A stretch of 46,813 nt of DNA. Source: Chloroflexota bacterium. GTDB lineage: Bacteria; Chloroflexota; Dehalococcoidia; Lucifugimonadales; JACPCL1. Within the stretch, counting starts at the first letter, position 1. Every line of letters begins with the position of its first letter. Where the stretch lies: contig JACPCL010000014.1 of assembly GCA_016179765.1 (NCBI GenBank), forward strand, positions 1-46,813. The letters are read 5' to 3'. Shown in pieces: positions 16,147-24,624 of the stretch. The notes under the pieces are model-generated. The model saw nothing but the letters and a program-made list of their open reading frames with translations. It was not told the DNA's origin and made no database searches. The translations under genes and the position numbers were made by a program.

Positions 16147-16815
16147 ATGACCACGGAGACGACCCGCTTTGAGACCCAGCCGCGCACCACCTTCAGGAAA
16201 AGGCTGCGGGCCCTGCGGCGCGGCGGCGTCACTCCCCTGCACCTGTACGGCAGGGGCATCCAGCCCATGAGCCTTCAGGCAGAGAGCCGCCGCCTGGAGC
16301 GGCTGGTGACCCTGACCGGGTCAAACACTCCTTTGTATGTCTCGGTCACGGGCAGCCCAGACACCCACTTCGTCTTCATCCGGGAGGTGCAGCGCCACTA
16401 CCTGACCGGCAAGATTGTGCACGTTGATTTTTACGAGGTGTCCATGACGGAGAGGCTGGAGGCGGAGGTGCCGGTGCGCCTGGTGGGCGAGGCGCCCGCG
16501 GTGCGCGTCATGCAGGGCATTCTGCTGCAGGTCATGCAGGCGATTACCGTGGAGTGCCTGCCCCTGGACATCCCGCAGTACGTGGAGGTGGACGTCTCAG
16601 GCCTCACTGACTTTGAAAAGTCGGTAACGGTGAGGGACATCAGGGTGAGTGAGAAGGTGAAGCTGCTCACCCCCCTTGGGGACCTGGTGGCCCGGGTGAC
16701 GCCACCCAGGGTGGAGCGCGCCGAGGAGGAGGAGGAGGCAGCCGCCGCACCCACTGCCGCCGAACCGGAGGTGGTGACAGCCCGGAAGGCGGAAGAGGAG
16801 GAGCAGGAGGGGTAG
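16147..16815 (+). CDS. rplY: 50S ribosomal protein L25 (TL5/CTC form)
   Basis: A 222-residue ribosomal protein that binds 5S rRNA. The N-terminal L25 domain (residues about 5-95, with RRGGVTPLHLYGRG and HFVFIREVQRHYLTGKIVHV followed by DFYEVS) is followed by the beta-rich TL5 C-terminal domain (VPVRLVGEAPAV). It ends in an acidic, low-complexity tail (EEEEEAAAAPTAAEPE). The length fits the general stress protein CTC subtype. Its promoter shares a palindrome with the divergent Rrf2 gene. A strong hairpin follows at 16851. Confidence 0.93.
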   Translation: MTTETTRFETQPRTTFRKRLRALRRGGVTPLHLYGRGIQPMSLQAESRRLERLVTLTGSNTPLYVSVTGSPDTHFVFIREVQRHYLTGKIVHVDFYEVSMTERLEAEVPVRLVGEAPAVRVMQGILLQVMQAITVECLPLDIPQYVEVDVSGLTDFEKSVTVRDIRVSEKVKLLTPLGDLVARVTPPRVERAEEEEEAAAAPTAAEPEVVTARKAEEEEQEG

Positions 16816-16850
16816 CCTACTTCCGAGCCAGTTCCACGACGGTAGTTCAG

Positions 16851-16890
16851 GTGAAAGGACACGGCGTGCCGTGTCCTTTCACGATTTTGT
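16851..16890 (+). terminator. Terminator-like hairpin after rplY
   Basis: GTGAAAGGACACGGC (16851-16865) is perfectly inverted at 16868-16882, followed by GATTTTG. It resembles the hairpins at 13277 and 30268 in having a long perfect stem and a TTTTG tail. Confidence 0.6.
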
Positions 16891-16893
16891 ATC

Positions 16894-17075
16894 TATCAGG
16901 GTGCTGAAGAACACCCCCAAACCCTCTCAAAGGGGTTCAAGGTATTGCCTTCTCTTTCAAGAAGGCTCCAAAGGAGCCTTCCTCTCGGGGATTGATTTAT
17001 ATCTGGGGGACACCCCCAGACCCCCGCCAAAGGGGCTACGCCCCTCTGGACACCCCTTTTTCAGCATCCTGCCAG
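16894..17075 (+). repeat. Dispersed palindromic repeat, copy B
   Basis: Begins TATCAGGGTGCTGAAGAACA, contains the TTTCAAGAAGGCTCCAAAGG hairpin module and the core ATCTGGGGGACACCCCCAGA, then GGGGCTACGCCCCT, and ends CATCCTGCCAG just before the fmt stop. Orientation plus. Confidence 0.8.
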
Positions 17076-17078
17076 CGT

Positions 17079-18026
17079 TCATGAGGGCAACCGCGCATCC
17101 TGGAAGCGGGGATAGCCACGCAGGAAATTGGCGATGCCCTGGGGGCGCTTACCCTCAAGCTGCACCTCCTCTAGCTGCAAGAGGCCCTTGCCCGTCACCA
17201 CGCACGCCGTGCCTTGCCCGCCATGCTGCTGGCTCACGACTTGCCCTGGGTCTGCCCCCGGCGGAATCGGTTCGTCCACCGCAATACCTCGCAACATCTT
17301 CAGGGCCTTGCCCTCCCATCGGGTGGAACACCCGGGCCAGGGGTCAAAGGCCAGAAGTTGTCGCGCCAGCCGATGTGCCGGCAGCGCCCAGTCCACCTGG
17401 CCATCCTCCTTGGTGTATAGCCGCGTCACCGTCGCCTGGGCGCTGTCCTGGGGCGCGGGCGTCAGATCGCCCTTAGCCCATTTGGGCAGGATCTCCACCA
17501 GCAGCGAAGCCCCCAGCCTGAAGAGGCGCTCCGTCAGCGCCCCTGCCGTCTCCTCCGGCAGGATGGCGACCTCCCGCTGGGCCAGGATGGGGCCGGTGTC
17601 CATACCCTGGTCAAGGAGCATCACGGTGACACCGGTGGAGCGGCAGCCGTCCAGGATGGCCGTGGCTACTGGGGAGGGCCCGCGGTACCTGGGCAGCAGG
17701 GATGGATGGATGTTGAGCACTCTCATGGGAGGGATGGCGAGGGCCTCTGGGGGCAGGATGCGTCCGTAGGCGGCCACTGTGATGGCCTCTGGGGCGAAGG
17801 CTCGCAGTTCCTCCAGGGCTGGCTGGCGCCGTAGGGAGTCCGGTTGCACAACGACCAACCCTCTTTGCAATGCGTAGACCTTCACCGGCGGCGAGATGAC
17901 CCTCTGACCCCTGCCCGCAGGGCTGTCCGACCTGGTATACACCGCAGCCACCTGGTGCCCGGCGTCCATGAGGGCTTCCAGGACGGGGATGGCAAAGTGT
18001 GGGGTGCCCATAAAAACGGTGCGCAT
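17079..18026 (-). CDS. fmt: Methionyl-tRNA formyltransferase
   Basis: A 315-residue enzyme that formylates initiator Met-tRNA using 10-formyl-THF. The N-terminal Rossmann-like catalytic domain has the Asn-His-Asp triad: N and H in LNIHPSLLPRYRGPSP and D in LLDQGMDTGPIL. The C-terminal OB-like domain begins near KEDGQVDWALPAHRLARQLL. Start MRTVFMGTPHFAIPVLE is canonical. def is not in the window. A dispersed repeat abuts its 3' end. Confidence 0.96.
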   Translation of the reverse strand: MRTVFMGTPHFAIPVLEALMDAGHQVAAVYTRSDSPAGRGQRVISPPVKVYALQRGLVVVQPDSLRRQPALEELRAFAPEAITVAAYGRILPPEALAIPPMRVLNIHPSLLPRYRGPSPVATAILDGCRSTGVTVMLLDQGMDTGPILAQREVAILPEETAGALTERLFRLGASLLVEILPKWAKGDLTPAPQDSAQATVTRLYTKEDGQVDWALPAHRLARQLLAFDPWPGCSTRWEGKALKMLRGIAVDEPIPPGADPGQVVSQQHGGQGTACVVTGKGLLQLEEVQLEGKRPQGIANFLRGYPRFQDARLPS

Positions 18027-18232
18027 GTCTCTACCCTCTCATACCCTTACCACCAAACCCTGAAAAAATAAACCCCCCCTGAGCCTTGAAAAATGGGACG
18101 GAAACCTCTTGCCCCCCGGCAATTGCCTGGGTGGTATTGTGGGGCCGCCTCTTCTGGCTTAAACCTTTGATGTTCCTGTTGCTGACTCCAGCCTGTTGGC
18201 TGCGGCCACGTTGCAGATGTAGGTGTTTGCCC

Positions 18233-19606
18233 ATGATCAACCCGGCGCAAAAAATCTGGTCCGCTTGCCTGGGAAGGCTCCAGCTTGAAATACCCCGTAC
18301 GAGCTATGATACCTGGCTCAAGACCACCACGGGCCAGTCTATGGAGGACGGACACCTCATCGTGGGCGTCCCCACGACATTCGCCGCCGAATGGCTGGAG
18401 CGAAGGCTCACCCCTGCCATCCAACGGGTCGCCTCGGAGGTCGTCGGGGCAGAGATACGGGTGGTCTTTCAGGTCACGCCGGGAGGAGTGAGGGTGGAGG
18501 AGGAGCCCGCCGTGCCGTTGGTGTCTGCCAGGGCGTCCTCGCCTGCCGCCGACCATACCCCCCCAGTTGCGGTCGCCGCCACTCTGCCCCGGCAGGAGGC
18601 GCTCAACCCGCGCTACTCCTTCAGCAGCTTCGTGGTTGGGGAGGGCAACCAACTGGCGTACGCCGCCGCCACCGCCGTGGCGCAGCAACCGGGGGAGCGG
18701 TACAATCCCCTGTTCATCTACTCTGGCGTGGGCCTAGGCAAGACTCACCTTCTGCACGCCATCGCCAACGAGGTGGCCCTCCATAGCCTGAGACCCATGT
18801 ACGTCACCTCCGAGCAGTTCACCGGCGACTTTGTTCGCTCCATTCGGGAGCGCACACAGGATGAGTTCAGGGCCAGGTACCGCAGCGCCGATGTCCTGCT
18901 GGTGGACGACATCCAGTTTCTTGAGGGCAAGGAGCAGACCCAGATCGGCTTTTTCCATGCCTTTAATGAGTTGCACAACGCCAACAGGCAGATCGTCATT
19001 GCGTGCGACCGCGCCCCCAGCGCCGTCCAGTTCCTGGAAGACCGGCTACGCTCCCGCTTCCAGTGGGGTTTGGTTGCGGACATCCAGCCTCCGGATATGG
19101 AGACCCGCACCGCGATTCTGCACCAGAAGGCGGAGCGCGTTCGCGTCAACCTCAACCAGGAGGTGGCCCATGTCATCGCCCAGATGCCCGTTACCAGCAT
19201 ACGGGAACTGGAGGGGTGCCTCAACAAGGTGATTGCCCTGGCTACCTTCCTGGGCAAGGCCATCACCCTGGACCTGGTCTCCACCGCCCTCCCGGCCCTT
19301 GCCAATGGAACCCACAGATATGCCCTCCTTACCCAGGAGGCTACCTTACAGGCCGTCGCCAAGCAGTACGCAACCTCGGTCCATGACCTGTGCACCCGCC
19401 CGCGTGACCGGAAGACCACTGAAGCTCAGCGTGTAGCCATGTACCTCCTCGCCACCCTCGTAAAGGTGTCAGCCGAAGAGACCGGGAGGGTGCTGGGCGA
19501 TTGGAACAGGCGGACCGTGTCCAACTCCTTCAAGGCTGTCCAGCAGAAGCTACAGGGGGACTCAGCTTTCAAGGATACCCTTGACCGCCTTATGGAAAAG
19601 CTTTAG
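18233..19606 (+). CDS. dnaA: DnaA-like replication initiator, divergent domain IV
   Basis: A 457-residue AAA+ initiator. Domain I (residues 1-80, WSACLGRLQLEIPRTSYDTW) and a short linker precede the ATPase: Walker A GVGLGKTH (165-172), Walker B VLLVDDIQF (221-229), the arginine-finger region RLRSRFQWGL and sensor II SIRELEGCLN. Domain IV is present (AQRVAMYL), but the DNA-binding signature normally GGRDHTTV reads GDWNRRTV at 422-429, and the preceding SLPEIG is SAEETG. It is thus either a lineage-specific DnaA with altered box recognition or a paralogue. dnaN, recF and gyrB are not next to it and no DnaA-box cluster is visible. Its TAG stop (19604) is the first triplet of a dispersed repeat. 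Confidence 0.88.
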   Translation: MINPAQKIWSACLGRLQLEIPRTSYDTWLKTTTGQSMEDGHLIVGVPTTFAAEWLERRLTPAIQRVASEVVGAEIRVVFQVTPGGVRVEEEPAVPLVSARASSPAADHTPPVAVAATLPRQEALNPRYSFSSFVVGEGNQLAYAAATAVAQQPGERYNPLFIYSGVGLGKTHLLHAIANEVALHSLRPMYVTSEQFTGDFVRSIRERTQDEFRARYRSADVLLVDDIQFLEGKEQTQIGFFHAFNELHNANRQIVIACDRAPSAVQFLEDRLRSRFQWGLVADIQPPDMETRTAILHQKAERVRVNLNQEVAHVIAQMPVTSIRELEGCLNKVIALATFLGKAITLDLVSTALPALANGTHRYALLTQEATLQAVAKQYATSVHDLCTRPRDRKTTEAQRVAMYLLATLVKVSAEETGRVLGDWNRRTVSNSFKAVQQKLQGDSAFKDTLDRLMEKL

Positions 19607-19768
19607 CAGGCTGCTGACCTCACCCCCTTGTGTTCCTCCTCTTCCTTCGCTCCGCTCAAGGACAGGCTCTAAAGGGAGAGGGGGAAGATTATATCTGGGG
19701 GACACCTCCAGACCCCCGTCAGAGAGGCGGAGCCTCTCTGGACTCTCCTTCCTTCCGCGGCCTGCTAG
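19604..19768 (+). repeat. Dispersed palindromic repeat, copy C
   Basis: Starts TAGCAGGCTGCTGA, where the TAG is the dnaA stop, contains TATATCTGGGGGACACCTCC and the GGCGGAGCC hairpin, and ends CGCGGCCTGCTAG. Orientation plus. Confidence 0.8.
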
Positions 19769-19808
19769 GGCGGGGGAGAGAACAGCCGCACTTGTAACGG
19801 TCACGCTC

Positions 19809-20591
19809 ATGGCCGTTGTTTGCCTAATGGGTAGGGCCATGCTACCATGCGGGTCGGCATACCCATCAAAGGCACGGCCTGATAGCGTGACCCCTACCAG
19901 ACTCCCCTCCCTCCCTCAGGCGCCCTGGTCTCTGGCTGACGCCACACGGGGTCTGCTTTTGGTCTTGAGCGTCGCCATTCTCTTCGTGCTGGCTGGCAAC
20001 GCCCTTCATAGCGTGCTCTCTGGCGGAAGCGAAGGCGTTGCCAGTCTGCTCCTGCTCCTGGCCCTGGAAGGGTCGCTGCTGCTGGCGGTGGCCCTGTTCG
20101 GCCCCTGGAAGTACGGCCGCTCATGGGCCTCCCTGGGGCTGGTCTCCGGACTGAAGGGCGGCACGCCGCTCGCCCTGGCGGTTTTCGGCGGCATCTTCCT
20201 CTTCAGTGTGGCGTACACGCTCCTGGTCCGTTTCCTGAGCCTGGAAGCGCTCCTGCCTCCTGGGCTGCCGGAGGCGATGAGCCAAGGCGCCCTTCAGAGG
20301 GCGCTGGGCTTGGCGGCTACGGTGATGGCCGCGCCACTGGCGGAGGAGGTCTTCTTCCGGGGCTTCCTGCTGCCCGCCTTCGCTCTCCAGTGGGGATTTC
20401 TTCCTGGGGCGGTGCTGACCTCCAGCCTCTTTGCCCTCAGCCACGTGTCCCTGGGGCTGCTGCTACCGGCCTTTGTCTCTGGCCTGCTGCTGGCATGGCT
20501 CTACCGCCGCACCGGCTCCCTGTGGAACTGCGTGCTGGCCCACGGCATTCAGAATGCGCTGGCCTTTGGTGCGGCGCTCATGGGGTCATAG
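19809..20591 (+). CDS. CPBP-family intramembrane metalloprotease
   Basis: About 260 residues, mostly membrane-spanning. It carries the three CPBP (Abi/CAAX protease) motifs in order: EEVFFRG (two Glu and Arg), LFALSHVSLG (FxxxH) and VLAHGIQNAL (HxxxN). Members cleave within membranes; in bacteria they have roles from bacteriocin self-immunity to prenyl-protein processing. The start is uncertain: ATG 19809 or 19827, or a later GTG. Upstream is repeat copy C, so a longer N-terminus is unlikely. It is followed 4 nt later by trpA. Confidence 0.83.
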   Translation: MAVVCLMGRAMLPCGSAYPSKARPDSVTPTRLPSLPQAPWSLADATRGLLLVLSVAILFVLAGNALHSVLSGGSEGVASLLLLLALEGSLLLAVALFGPWKYGRSWASLGLVSGLKGGTPLALAVFGGIFLFSVAYTLLVRFLSLEALLPPGLPEAMSQGALQRALGLAATVMAAPLAEEVFFRGFLLPAFALQWGFLPGAVLTSSLFALSHVSLGLLLPAFVSGLLLAWLYRRTGSLWNCVLAHGIQNALAFGAALMGS

Positions 20592-20595
20592 CGCC

Positions 20596-21417
20596 ATGCC
20601 TTCACCCCGCATCAAGGAAGCCTTTGAAGCCATGCGACGCCAGGGCCGTCCCGGGCTGGTGCTCTATGTGACCACTGGCTTTCCAGATATGAAAACGACC
20701 TTGAATCTGGTCCCCGCCCTGGAAGGGGCGGGCGCGGACCTCGTAGAGTTGGGCGTGCCTTTCAGCGATCCCCTTGCCGATGGGGCCACCATCCAGAATG
20801 CCAGCTTTCGCGCTCTTGCCCAGGGGGTGACACTCAAGGGTTGCCTGGAAGCGGTGGCCGCCCTTCGCCGGGGAGGAGTCGGTATCCCATTGATCCTGAT
20901 GGGGTACTATAACCCCATTCTCGCTCTGGGGATGGAGGAGTTTGTGCGGCGCTGCGGGGAGTGCGGTGTGGATGGCCTGATCGTACCCGACCTGCCGCCG
21001 GAGGAGTGCGGCCCCTTGAAGGAAGCCGCCGTCGCGAAAGACATTGACCTCATCTGCCTGCTGGCCCCCACCAGCACCGACAGGCGCATCGCCGAGGCTT
21101 GCGCCACCGCCAGCGGGTTCATATACTGCGTGAGCCTGGCAGGGGTCACCGGCGCACGGGAACAGGTTTCGGAAGAGGGCCTGCGCCTGGTGGAGCGGGT
21201 GCGACGGCACACCAAGCTGCCCATTGCCGTGGGCTTCGGCATATCAAACAGGGAGCACGTGGAGGCGGTGGGACGGTACGCTGAAGCCACGGTCGTCGGC
21301 AGCGCCCTGGTGAACGTGGTGGACAAGGCGGCTCCGGGCCAGGCGTTGGCCGACGCTGTCCGGTTCGTCACCGAGCTGAAGGGCGAGGCCAAGCCCAAAG
21401 CCAGAGGCGGCCCATGA
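20596..21417 (+). CDS. trpA: Tryptophan synthase alpha chain
   Basis: A 273-residue TIM-barrel subunit that splits indole-3-glycerol phosphate to indole and glyceraldehyde-3-phosphate. The catalytic pair is in LVELGVPFSDPLADG (Glu, then Asp). The phosphate-binding GFGISNREHV and ATVVGSALV segments are intact. It is not preceded by trpB here, which is unusual because trpBA are normally adjacent. It overlaps the aroH start by 4 bp (ATGA), linking the two aromatic amino acid genes translationally. Confidence 0.96.
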   Translation: MPSPRIKEAFEAMRRQGRPGLVLYVTTGFPDMKTTLNLVPALEGAGADLVELGVPFSDPLADGATIQNASFRALAQGVTLKGCLEAVAALRRGGVGIPLILMGYYNPILALGMEEFVRRCGECGVDGLIVPDLPPEECGPLKEAAVAKDIDLICLLAPTSTDRRIAEACATASGFIYCVSLAGVTGAREQVSEEGLRLVERVRRHTKLPIAVGFGISNREHVEAVGRYAEATVVGSALVNVVDKAAPGQALADAVRFVTELKGEAKPKARGGP

Positions 21418-21791
21418 GCCCAATTGCCACAGTCTGCCGGGGGATCCGCGGGGCCACCACCGCCGACAACACCCCTGAGTCTATCCTGTCTGCTACCAGG
21501 GAGATGCTGGAGGCCCTGGTTTCTGCCAACGACCTGCGGAAGGATCAGATTGCCGCTGCCATCTTCACCGCCACGGGCGACCTTAACGCGGCCTTCCCTG
21601 CCACCGCGGCAAGGGTACACCTGGGCTGGGAGCACATCGCCCTTGTTGACAGCCAGGAGATGGAGATGGCGGGCTCCTTGCCTGCGTGCATCCGCGTCCT
21701 GCTGCTGGTGAATACGGACAAGCGGCCGGAGGAGCTGGTGAACGTCTATCTTCGCGGCGCTGTCAACCTGCGCGCCAACACACGGGGCTAA
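21414..21791 (+). CDS. aroH: Chorismate mutase, AroH type
   Basis: A 125-residue protein of the trimeric pseudo-alpha/beta-barrel family that converts chorismate to prephenate. The start VCRGIRGATTADNT carries the active-site Arg. ALVDSQEMEMAGSLPACIRVL includes the catalytic Glu and Arg, and VYLRGAVNLR is the conserved C-terminal strand. It overlaps trpA, so flux to Phe/Tyr and Trp may be co-expressed. A GACGCT-TCGTT-AGCGTC hairpin follows at 21804-21820. Confidence 0.94.
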   Translation: MSPIATVCRGIRGATTADNTPESILSATREMLEALVSANDLRKDQIAAAIFTATGDLNAAFPATAARVHLGWEHIALVDSQEMEMAGSLPACIRVLLLVNTDKRPEELVNVYLRGAVNLRANTRG

Positions 21792-21876
21792 CAGAGTGCT
21801 TCTGACGCTTCGTTAGCGTCGGTCTGGATTCCTTCCCTATGTCTAAAGTAACGATATTTCGGCGGCACCACACTAG

Positions 21877-22806
21877 ATGACGACCTTAGAAGACGAGTTG
21901 ACCCAGGCCAGGCCCATCAAAGATACCTACCTAACTGTAGGCGCCTTTGACGGCGTCCACGTGGGCCACCGGCACCTGGTGGAGCTGCTGAAGGCGGAGG
22001 CGTCGGGGGCTGGCTGCATCCCAGGGGTGGTCACCTTTCGCAACCACCCGCGCACGGTGCTGGGTCCCGGTTCTGCGCCGCCAATCCTGACGCCCATAGA
22101 GGAGCGCATCAGGCTGCTTGGGGAGCTAGGGATCGCCCTGGTGGCCCCCATCACCTTCAGCCGCGAGGTCTCAATGCTCTCGGCGCAGGAGTTTGTGGCC
22201 GTGCTGGCGGAGCGCCTGCGGATGAAGGGCCTGGTGGTTGGTCCTGACTTTGCCCTGGGCCACAACCGCCAGGGGACGCCGGAGGCGCTGCGGGAGATGG
22301 GCAGAGCGTGGGGTTTCGCCGTGGCCGTGGCCGAGCCGTTCCTCCTGGACGGCCAGCGGGTGAGCAGCACAGAAATCCGCCAGGCCCTGGCCCAAGGCAA
22401 CCTAGAGGCCGCCGCCCGCTGCTTGGGGCGCTGCTATGCCATCGCCGGCAAGGTGGTGCATGGGGAGGGCCGGGGCGGCAGGGAGCTGGGCTATCCCACG
22501 GCTAACCTCCAGGTTGACCCAGAGGTTGCCCTGCCCGGGGACGGCATCTACGCGACGTGGGCGTATCAGGGCCAGAGGCGGTACGCCGCGGCTGCCAGCA
22601 TCGGCGTGCGGCCTACCTTTGGCAAGGGCAACGCCCGCACGGTGGAGGCATTTCTTTTGGACTTCCAGGGGGACCTGTATGGGGCGCCGATGCGCCTGGA
22701 GTTTGTCCGTCGCTTGCGGGAGGAGCGCGCCTTCCCCAGCGTGGAGGCGCTCCAGGCCCAGATGGCTCTGGACGTGGAGGAGGCGCGACGGGCGCTGAGG
22801 GAGTGA
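21877..22806 (+). CDS. ribF: Bifunctional riboflavin kinase/FAD synthetase
   Basis: A 309-residue enzyme making FMN and then FAD. The N-terminal nucleotidyltransferase domain has VGAFDGVHVGHRHLV and VSSTEIRQAL. The C-terminal kinase domain has GRGGRELGYPTANLQ (the PTAN motif) and SIGVRPTFGKGNARTVEAF. Length is normal. No ribosome-binding site is obvious upstream, and no FMN riboswitch is apparent in the 85-bp gap. Confidence 0.96.
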   Translation: MTTLEDELTQARPIKDTYLTVGAFDGVHVGHRHLVELLKAEASGAGCIPGVVTFRNHPRTVLGPGSAPPILTPIEERIRLLGELGIALVAPITFSREVSMLSAQEFVAVLAERLRMKGLVVGPDFALGHNRQGTPEALREMGRAWGFAVAVAEPFLLDGQRVSSTEIRQALAQGNLEAAARCLGRCYAIAGKVVHGEGRGGRELGYPTANLQVDPEVALPGDGIYATWAYQGQRRYAAAASIGVRPTFGKGNARTVEAFLLDFQGDLYGAPMRLEFVRRLREERAFPSVEALQAQMALDVEEARRALRE

Positions 22807-22849
22807 ACGTCATGCCTGGCTCTAAAGCGCCAGGTTTAGACCACAAGCC

Positions 22850-23359
22850 TTGAGCATCCCCTACCCGACCATGGAAGAGGTACGTTTCTGCCAACGGTGC
22901 GGCTCCTCGTTGCGCCCTCAGATGCGGGAGGGACGGATGCGGCCCGTATGCGGCAACTGCGGGGCGGTGGTCTTCTTTGACCCCAAGGTAGTGGCCGGCG
23001 TCATCATCCCCATTGAGGGCAAGATCGTGATGATTCGCCGGAGCATGGAGCCGGGCCTGGGCAGATGGACCTTCCCCGCGGGCTTCGTGGACCGGGGCGA
23101 GGCCGTGGAGGCGGCGGCGGTGCGTGAGGCGCGGGAGGAGACGGGCCTGGAGGTGGAGCTGACCCGGCTGGTGGGCGTCTACTCCCGCAGCGGTGATGTC
23201 AACATCCTAGTGGTGTACGAGGGGCGAGTGGTGGGCGGGACCCTCCTGGCGGGGGACGAGGCGCAGGAGGCCGGCCTGTTTCCCCTGGACGGGCTGCCGC
23301 CCCTGGCCTTTGCGCGGGATGAGGGGATTATCCGGGAGTGGCGGGAGCACACCACATAA
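22850..23359 (+). CDS. Nudix hydrolase with zinc ribbon
   Basis: About 169 residues. The N-terminal zinc ribbon has two Cys pairs (FCQRCG and VCGNCG). The Nudix box GFVDRGEAVEAAAVREAREE followed by TGLE fits GX5EX7REUXEEXGU exactly. Zinc-ribbon Nudix proteins include NADH pyrophosphatase-like and ADP-ribose hydrolases; the substrate cannot be read from sequence. The start may be TTG 22850 or ATG 22871. A hairpin with a 9-bp stem follows at 23371-23391. Confidence 0.9.
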   Translation: MSIPYPTMEEVRFCQRCGSSLRPQMREGRMRPVCGNCGAVVFFDPKVVAGVIIPIEGKIVMIRRSMEPGLGRWTFPAGFVDRGEAVEAAAVREAREETGLEVELTRLVGVYSRSGDVNILVVYEGRVVGGTLLAGDEAQEAGLFPLDGLPPLAFARDEGIIREWREHTT

Positions 23360-23370
23360 TCTTCTTTCAA

Positions 23371-23397
23371 GGAGGCCCCAGAGGGGCCTCCCTCTCC
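23371..23397 (+). terminator. Hairpin after the Nudix gene
   Basis: GGAGGCCCC-AGA-GGGGCCTCC followed by CTCTCC. The same design with AAG instead of GAG occurs at 38536-38556 and inside repeats B and I, preceded each time by TTTCAAG. Confidence 0.4.
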
Positions 23398-23472
23398 GGA
23401 GGGGATGGCGAACCTTAGACATCAGCCGATTCGTTTTAGTTTATTGGAGAAACGAATCCGAGATTCGTCGTG

Positions 23473-23802
23473 TTAATGGATGCCCACTTTGTCTTGCACA
23501 TCTACCATACGGGTAAGGGCGCGGACTGCCTTGATGAGGATTTCACTAGAGGTGGATGGTTCAGCTATGAGACTGAAGATCTTGACGCGCATGAGGGCGA
23601 TCTCATGAGTAAGGCCCTTGATGCCAGCAGCTGATTCCAAGGCGTCCTGTTCTGTGGGGGTGAGACATAGGGCGTAAAAGCCGTGGGTGCGGGCATTCTG
23701 GTTGCCTGGCTGGCCACCGCGTTGGCGGGAGGTGAACTCGGCGGGTCTGTCAATAGCGGCCCTGACAAGGGGGATGTCCTGGGAGGTAGGCTCGGTAGTC
23801 AT
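23473..23802 (-). CDS. Hypothetical protein with GNQNARTHG motif
   Basis: A 109-residue protein. GGQPGNQNARTHGFYAL resembles the N-terminal motif of small proteins in phage and mobile DNA (often near terminase small subunits). The rest is helical with no family recognised. It lies in an accessory patch next to a toxin-antitoxin pair. Confidence 0.5.
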   Translation of the reverse strand: MTTEPTSQDIPLVRAAIDRPAEFTSRQRGGQPGNQNARTHGFYALCLTPTEQDALESAAGIKGLTHEIALMRVKIFSLIAEPSTSSEILIKAVRALTRMVDVQDKVGIH

Positions 23803-23924
23803 GGAGTGAGGATAAGAGAGAGGCGGGGGTATGGGGAAGGGGGAGATGGCAGGGGGGACGCGCAGTGATATTATAGATGGATAGGCGTACAGGCATACAA
23901 ACGCTCAGGTGTATAGGAGAGAGC

Positions 23925-24200
23925 ATGTCCAAGCGCATGACGGTGATTTTTGAGGATGAGGCGCTCTATACCGCCTTGAAGGTGGAGGCGGCGCGAAAAG
24001 GCCGCTACGCCAAGGATATTGTCGCCGAGGCCGTCAGTGAGTGGCTGGAGGCCAGGGAGGACGAGGAGTTGCGTGCCGACCTGGAGGAGAGGCGCACTGA
24101 ATGGAAAGAAAAGGGCGGACGCTCATGGGCCGCCGTGGAACGTGACATGGAACAGACGGTGAGCAGAAGGGAGAAAGAGGCAAAGGCAACGAGTGTATAG
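23925..24200 (+). CDS. Antitoxin, ribbon-helix-helix type
   Basis: A 91-residue protein starting MSKRMTVIFEDEALYTALKV, typical of ribbon-helix-helix DNA-binding antitoxins (beta strand then two helices). A long acidic-basic C-terminal helix presumably binds the toxin. AGGAGAGAGC precedes the ATG at 23925. It overlaps the start of the downstream RelE-like gene by 8 bp, the classic antitoxin-first arrangement with autoregulation by the complex. Confidence 0.75.
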   Translation: MSKRMTVIFEDEALYTALKVEAARKGRYAKDIVAEAVSEWLEAREDEELRADLEERRTEWKEKGGRSWAAVERDMEQTVSRREKEAKATSV

Positions 24201-24464
24201 CATTGAGGTCACGCCGGCCGCAGAGCGTGACCTGGACGGGCTCAAGAGGCGCATACAAAGGCATGATTTAGAACGCCTGCGCCTTGCCATAAGGGGTTTA
24301 CCAGCGAGCCCCGGCCAGCAGGAGTACGCAAGCTTCGGGGAGAGGAGCGGACCTGGCGCATCAGGGTTGGCCCCTACCGGGTCGTCTACGACATCCATGA
24401 CGACCGCGCGCTGGTGGTCATTCTGAAGGTCGCTCGTCGGAGCGAGACAACCTATGAACGATAG
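24193..24464 (+). pseudogene. RelE/ParE-type toxin, frameshifted
   Basis: From GTG 24193 the frame gives YSIEVTPAAERDLDGLKRRI and then LRLAIRGL. Near 24305-24325 the homology jumps to another frame, giving SEPRPAGVRKLRGEERTWRI then RVGPYRVVYDIHDDRALVVI and LKVARRSETTYER, stopping at 24464. A one-base deletion (or +2) explains it. Both halves are well conserved, so the lesion is recent or a sequencing error. If real, the toxin is dead while the antitoxin is kept. A 22-codon reading frame (24454-24522) overlaps the end. Confidence 0.8.
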
Positions 24465-24624
24465 CTCTCTGCGGCATAGCCTGGCGGAGAGGCTGAGGCA
24501 ACTGTTGGCCGGCAATTCATGATTCATCTGCTCTAGGGCACTCGGCGTTCATAGGCGGTGACACGGCGCCCCCTCGATTCCGCTGCGGGCAAAAACATTC
24601 TCCCCGACCATGGGGAACGAGTTC

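Noticed and set aside
18086-18232. Upstream extension of dnaA
   Set aside because: The added residues are hydrophobic noise; the start MINPAQKIWSACLGRL matches domain I of the family.
18027-18232. Replication origin next to dnaA
   Set aside because: No cluster of TTATCCACA-like boxes or AT-rich unwinding region was seen in the 206 bp, and dnaN is absent.
21792-21876. FMN riboswitch before ribF
   Set aside because: The gap is too short and the conserved RFN element segments are not present; only a small GACGCT/AGCGTC hairpin.
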